Source: Acinetobacter sp. Ac_5812
GTDB lineage: Bacteria > Pseudomonadota > Gammaproteobacteria > Pseudomonadales > Moraxellaceae
Assembly: GCF_013072695.1 (NCBI RefSeq)
Contig: NZ_LXUK01000012.1
Location: 539,027-603,026, forward strand
Length of the DNA: 64,000 bases
Direction: 5' to 3'
Part shown: positions 62,137 to 64,000 of the stretch, piece after piece
Numbering within the stretch: position 1 is the first letter of the stretch
How the letters are laid out: every line of letters begins with the position of its first letter
The notes under the pieces: generated by a model
Seen by the model: the letters and a program-made list of their open reading frames with translations, nothing else
Told to the model about the DNA's origin: nothing
Databases searched by the model: none
Translations under genes and position numbers: made by a program

Positions 62137-64000
62137 ATGAATACTATCTTTAAAAAAATTTGGAGTAGATCTCTAGGGTGTATGGTCGTTGTATCTGAAA
62201 ATGCAAACAGCGAACGCAAAGTAAATAGAACAGGTCATGTTGTAAAAAAATCAGACATTGTTACCAATTTTGAATGCAAAAAGAATTTTAATTTAAAGCC
62301 AATTGTTGTTGCTTTGGGGGTATGTACTGCAACTTTGATCACTCAGCAGGTATACGCTGAACAAGTCATTACGTGTGGGGCAAAAGGCGCGAATACAAAT
62401 CCAGGTATAGCCGCGACAACGCATGGTAACTCTATTGTTAACCAACAATATTGGGGTGCGATCAATTGTTATAATAATTCACCGATTTCTGACGATAAAA
62501 TTTTAAATGATGATTTTGATGTCACCGTGAATGCTGACATGCTAAAAGTTGGAGCTGGAGGTATTACCTCTAAAGGTTCATTAAGTGGTTCAGCTGGGAA
62601 TGGAACAATTTCTTTTAATAATAATAAAATTACAAATTTGGCGAATGGAACAGCTACAAATGATGCAGCTAATTTTGGCCAATTAAACTCATTAGCTGGT
62701 GTTTTTGGCGGGGGGGCTGGTTTTAGTGGAGGGGTATTCACTGGGCCGACTTACACAATTCAGGGATCAAACTATACCAATATTGGTAGTGCCTTTACGG
62801 CTGTAAATACGAAGTTGACTAGTTTACAAAGTCAGATTGATGCAATACCGACTGGGGCTGGTGCGGATGGTAAAAGTGCTTATGAATTAGCAGTCGCTGG
62901 TGGATATGTAGGTTCGCAAAGTCAATGGATTGCATCACTTAAGGGGGATAAAGGCGATAAAGGTGACAAAGGTGATGTCGGTGCAACAGGTGCTCAGGGC
63001 GTGAAGGGTGATACTGGTGCTACAGGAGCGCAAGGTGCTCAAGGAACCCAAGGTGTCCAAGGCGATAAGGGTGACAAAGGTGATGTCGGTGCAACAGGTG
63101 TTCAGGGCGTGAAGGGTGATACTGGTGCTACAGGAGCGCAAGGTGCTCAAGGAACCCAAGGTGTCCAAGGGGATAAGGGTGACAAAGGCGATGTCGGTGC
63201 AACAGGTGCTCAGGGTGTGAAAGGTGATACTGGTGCTACGGGAGCGCAAGGTGCTCAAGGAACCCAAGGTGATAAGGGTGACAAAGGCGATGTTGGTGCA
63301 ACAGGTGCTCAGGGTGTGAAAGGTGATACGGGTGCTCAAGGAACTCAAGGTGATAAGGGTGACAAAGGCGATGTTGGTGCAACAGGTGCTCAGGGTGTGA
63401 AAGGTGATACGGGTGTTACGGGAGCGCAAGGTGCTCAAGGAACCCAAGGTGATAAGGGTGACAAAGGCGATGTTGGTGCAACAGGTGCTCAGGGTGTGAA
63501 AGGTGATACGGGTGCTCAAGGAACTCAAGGTATCCAAGGTGATAAGGGTGACAAAGGCGATGTTGGTGCAACAGGTGCTCAGGGTGTGAAAGGTGATACG
63601 GGTGTTCAAGGAACTCAAGGTATCCAAGGTGATAAGGGTGACAAAGGCGATGTTGGTGCAACAGGTGCTCAGGGTGTGAAAGGTGATACCGGTGCTACAG
63701 GAGCGCAAGGTGCTCAAGGAACCCAAGGTGTTCAAGGCGATAAGGGTGACAAAGGCGATGTTGGTGCAACAGGCGCACAAGGTGTGAAAGGTGATACTGG
63801 TGCTACAGGAGCGCAAGGTGCTCAAGGAACCCAAGGCGATAAGGGTGACAAAGGCGATGTCGGTGCGACAGGTGCTCAAGGTGTAAAAGGTGATACCGGT
63901 GCTCAAGGCATCCAAGGCGATAAGGGTGACAAAGGCGATGTCGGTGCGACAGGTGCTCAGGGTGTGAAAGGTGATACCGGTGCTACGGGAGCGCAAGGTG
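62137..64000 (+). CDS. Trimeric autotransporter with collagen-like repeats, 5' part
   Basis: At least 621 codons; the frame is open to the window end. Residues 1-30 are an ESPR-type extended signal ([19 protein letters not shown]), a second hydrophobic stretch ends VYA before the mature part, and a YadA-like neck reads [23 protein letters not shown]. From about residue 270 the chain is an uninterrupted Gly-X-Y repeat rich in [13 protein letters not shown] fits the ATG at 62137. The C-terminal membrane anchor is beyond the window. It would be a surface-exposed trimeric adhesin. Confidence 0.88.
   Translation, partial: MNTIFKKIWSRSLGCMVVVSENANSERKVNRTGHVVKKSDIVTNFECKKNFNLKPIVVALGVCTATLITQQVYAEQVITCGAKGANTNPGIAATTHGNSIVNQQYWGAINCYNNSPISDDKILNDDFDVTVNADMLKVGAGGITSKGSLSGSAGNGTISFNNNKITNLANGTATNDAANFGQLNSLAGVFGGGAGFSGGVFTGPTYTIQGSNYTNIGSAFTAVNTKLTSLQSQIDAIPTGAGADGKSAYELAVAGGYVGSQSQWIASLKGDKGDKGDKGDVGATGAQGVKGDTGATGAQGAQGTQGVQGDKGDKGDVGATGVQGVKGDTGATGAQGAQGTQGVQGDKGDKGDVGATGAQGVKGDTGATGAQGAQGTQGDKGDKGDVGATGAQGVKGDTGAQGTQGDKGDKGDVGATGAQGVKGDTGVTGAQGAQGTQGDKGDKGDVGATGAQGVKGDTGAQGTQGIQGDKGDKGDVGATGAQGVKGDTGVQGTQGIQGDKGDKGDVGATGAQGVKGDTGATGAQGAQGTQGVQGDKGDKGDVGATGAQGVKGDTGATGAQGAQGTQGDKGDKGDVGATGAQGVKGDTGAQGIQGDKGDKGDVGATGAQGVKGDTGATGAQG
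62944..64000 (+). repeat. Collagen-like tandem repeat
   Basis: Units starting [13 protein letters not shown] begin at 62953, 63061, 63169, 63268, 63349, 63448, 63538, 63628, 63736, 63835 and 63916. Lengths are 108, 108, 99, 81, 99, 90, 90, 108, 99 and 81 bases, always multiples of nine, so the Gly-X-Y register never breaks. Confidence 0.92.

Noticed and set aside
62935..63996. Long open frame of about 353 codons on the minus strand
   Set aside because: It is the antisense of the collagen-like repeat; repetitive Gly codons keep the opposite frame open. No ribosome-binding site or promoter was seen.
62935..64000. CRISPR-like repeat array
   Set aside because: Repeats are contiguous, in frame and encode Gly-X-Y triplets; there are no spacers.

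Overview
The window is chromosomal DNA of an Acinetobacter species. This rests on AT-rich Moraxellaceae-type coding sequence, an AceR/AceI pair and an AmvR/AmvA pair that closely resemble the Acinetobacter proteins, a recA without a visible LexA box, and gspL-gspM lying apart from other type II secretion genes behind gpsA-sixA. No tRNA, rRNA, insertion sequence, CRISPR array or intact prophage was seen. The one stable RNA recognised is the 4.5S SRP RNA.

Layout. 1-10 kb: 3' part of pepN, a dienelactone hydrolase, an RDD membrane protein, an outer-membrane barrel-like protein followed by an MgtC-type protein (behind a long leader that may encode an 18-residue peptide), a KefB/KefC-like K+/H+ antiporter, BenE, LeuE and transaldolase. 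9.5-20 kb: aceR/aceI, a tautomerase, mfd, a HIT protein with a class III adenylate cyclase, and a divergent Rrf2 regulator/thioredoxin-reductase-like pair with a 21-bp palindrome. 19.4-24.9 kb: the complete isc-hsc-fdx iron-sulfur operon under an IscR type-1 site. 25-34.5 kb: a phasin, hupB, ppiD, cpoB, ffs, recX, recA, hslR, a YrfG-type phosphatase, cysQ and a histidine phosphatase.

34.6-54 kb: a secreted repeat protein, a large M66 metalloprotease lipoprotein, rpsT, a three-gene operon with an RraA-like protein and a tandem GST-fold protein, then a thiolase / high-molecular-weight FabG / MaoC hydratase cluster that resembles fatty-acid gene sets of mycobacteria. Next come amvR/amvA with two operators over overlapping divergent promoters, Maf (YceF type), DUF2237 and pgk. 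54-59.3 kb: two small lipoproteins, a nitroreductase, gpsA, sixA, gspL and gspM.

59.4-64 kb is the most accessory-looking part. It holds an orphan NarL-type response regulator, an eight-cysteine small protein, a tail-collar-domain protein, a double-HTH LuxR-type regulator broken by one extra base in a homopolymer, and the start of a large trimeric autotransporter. The autotransporter has an ESPR signal peptide, a YadA-like neck and an uninterrupted collagen-like Gly-X-Y repeat that runs off the window. A perfect 14-bp inverted repeat lies between the broken regulator and the autotransporter. The arrangement suggests a regulated, possibly phase-variable surface adhesin locus.
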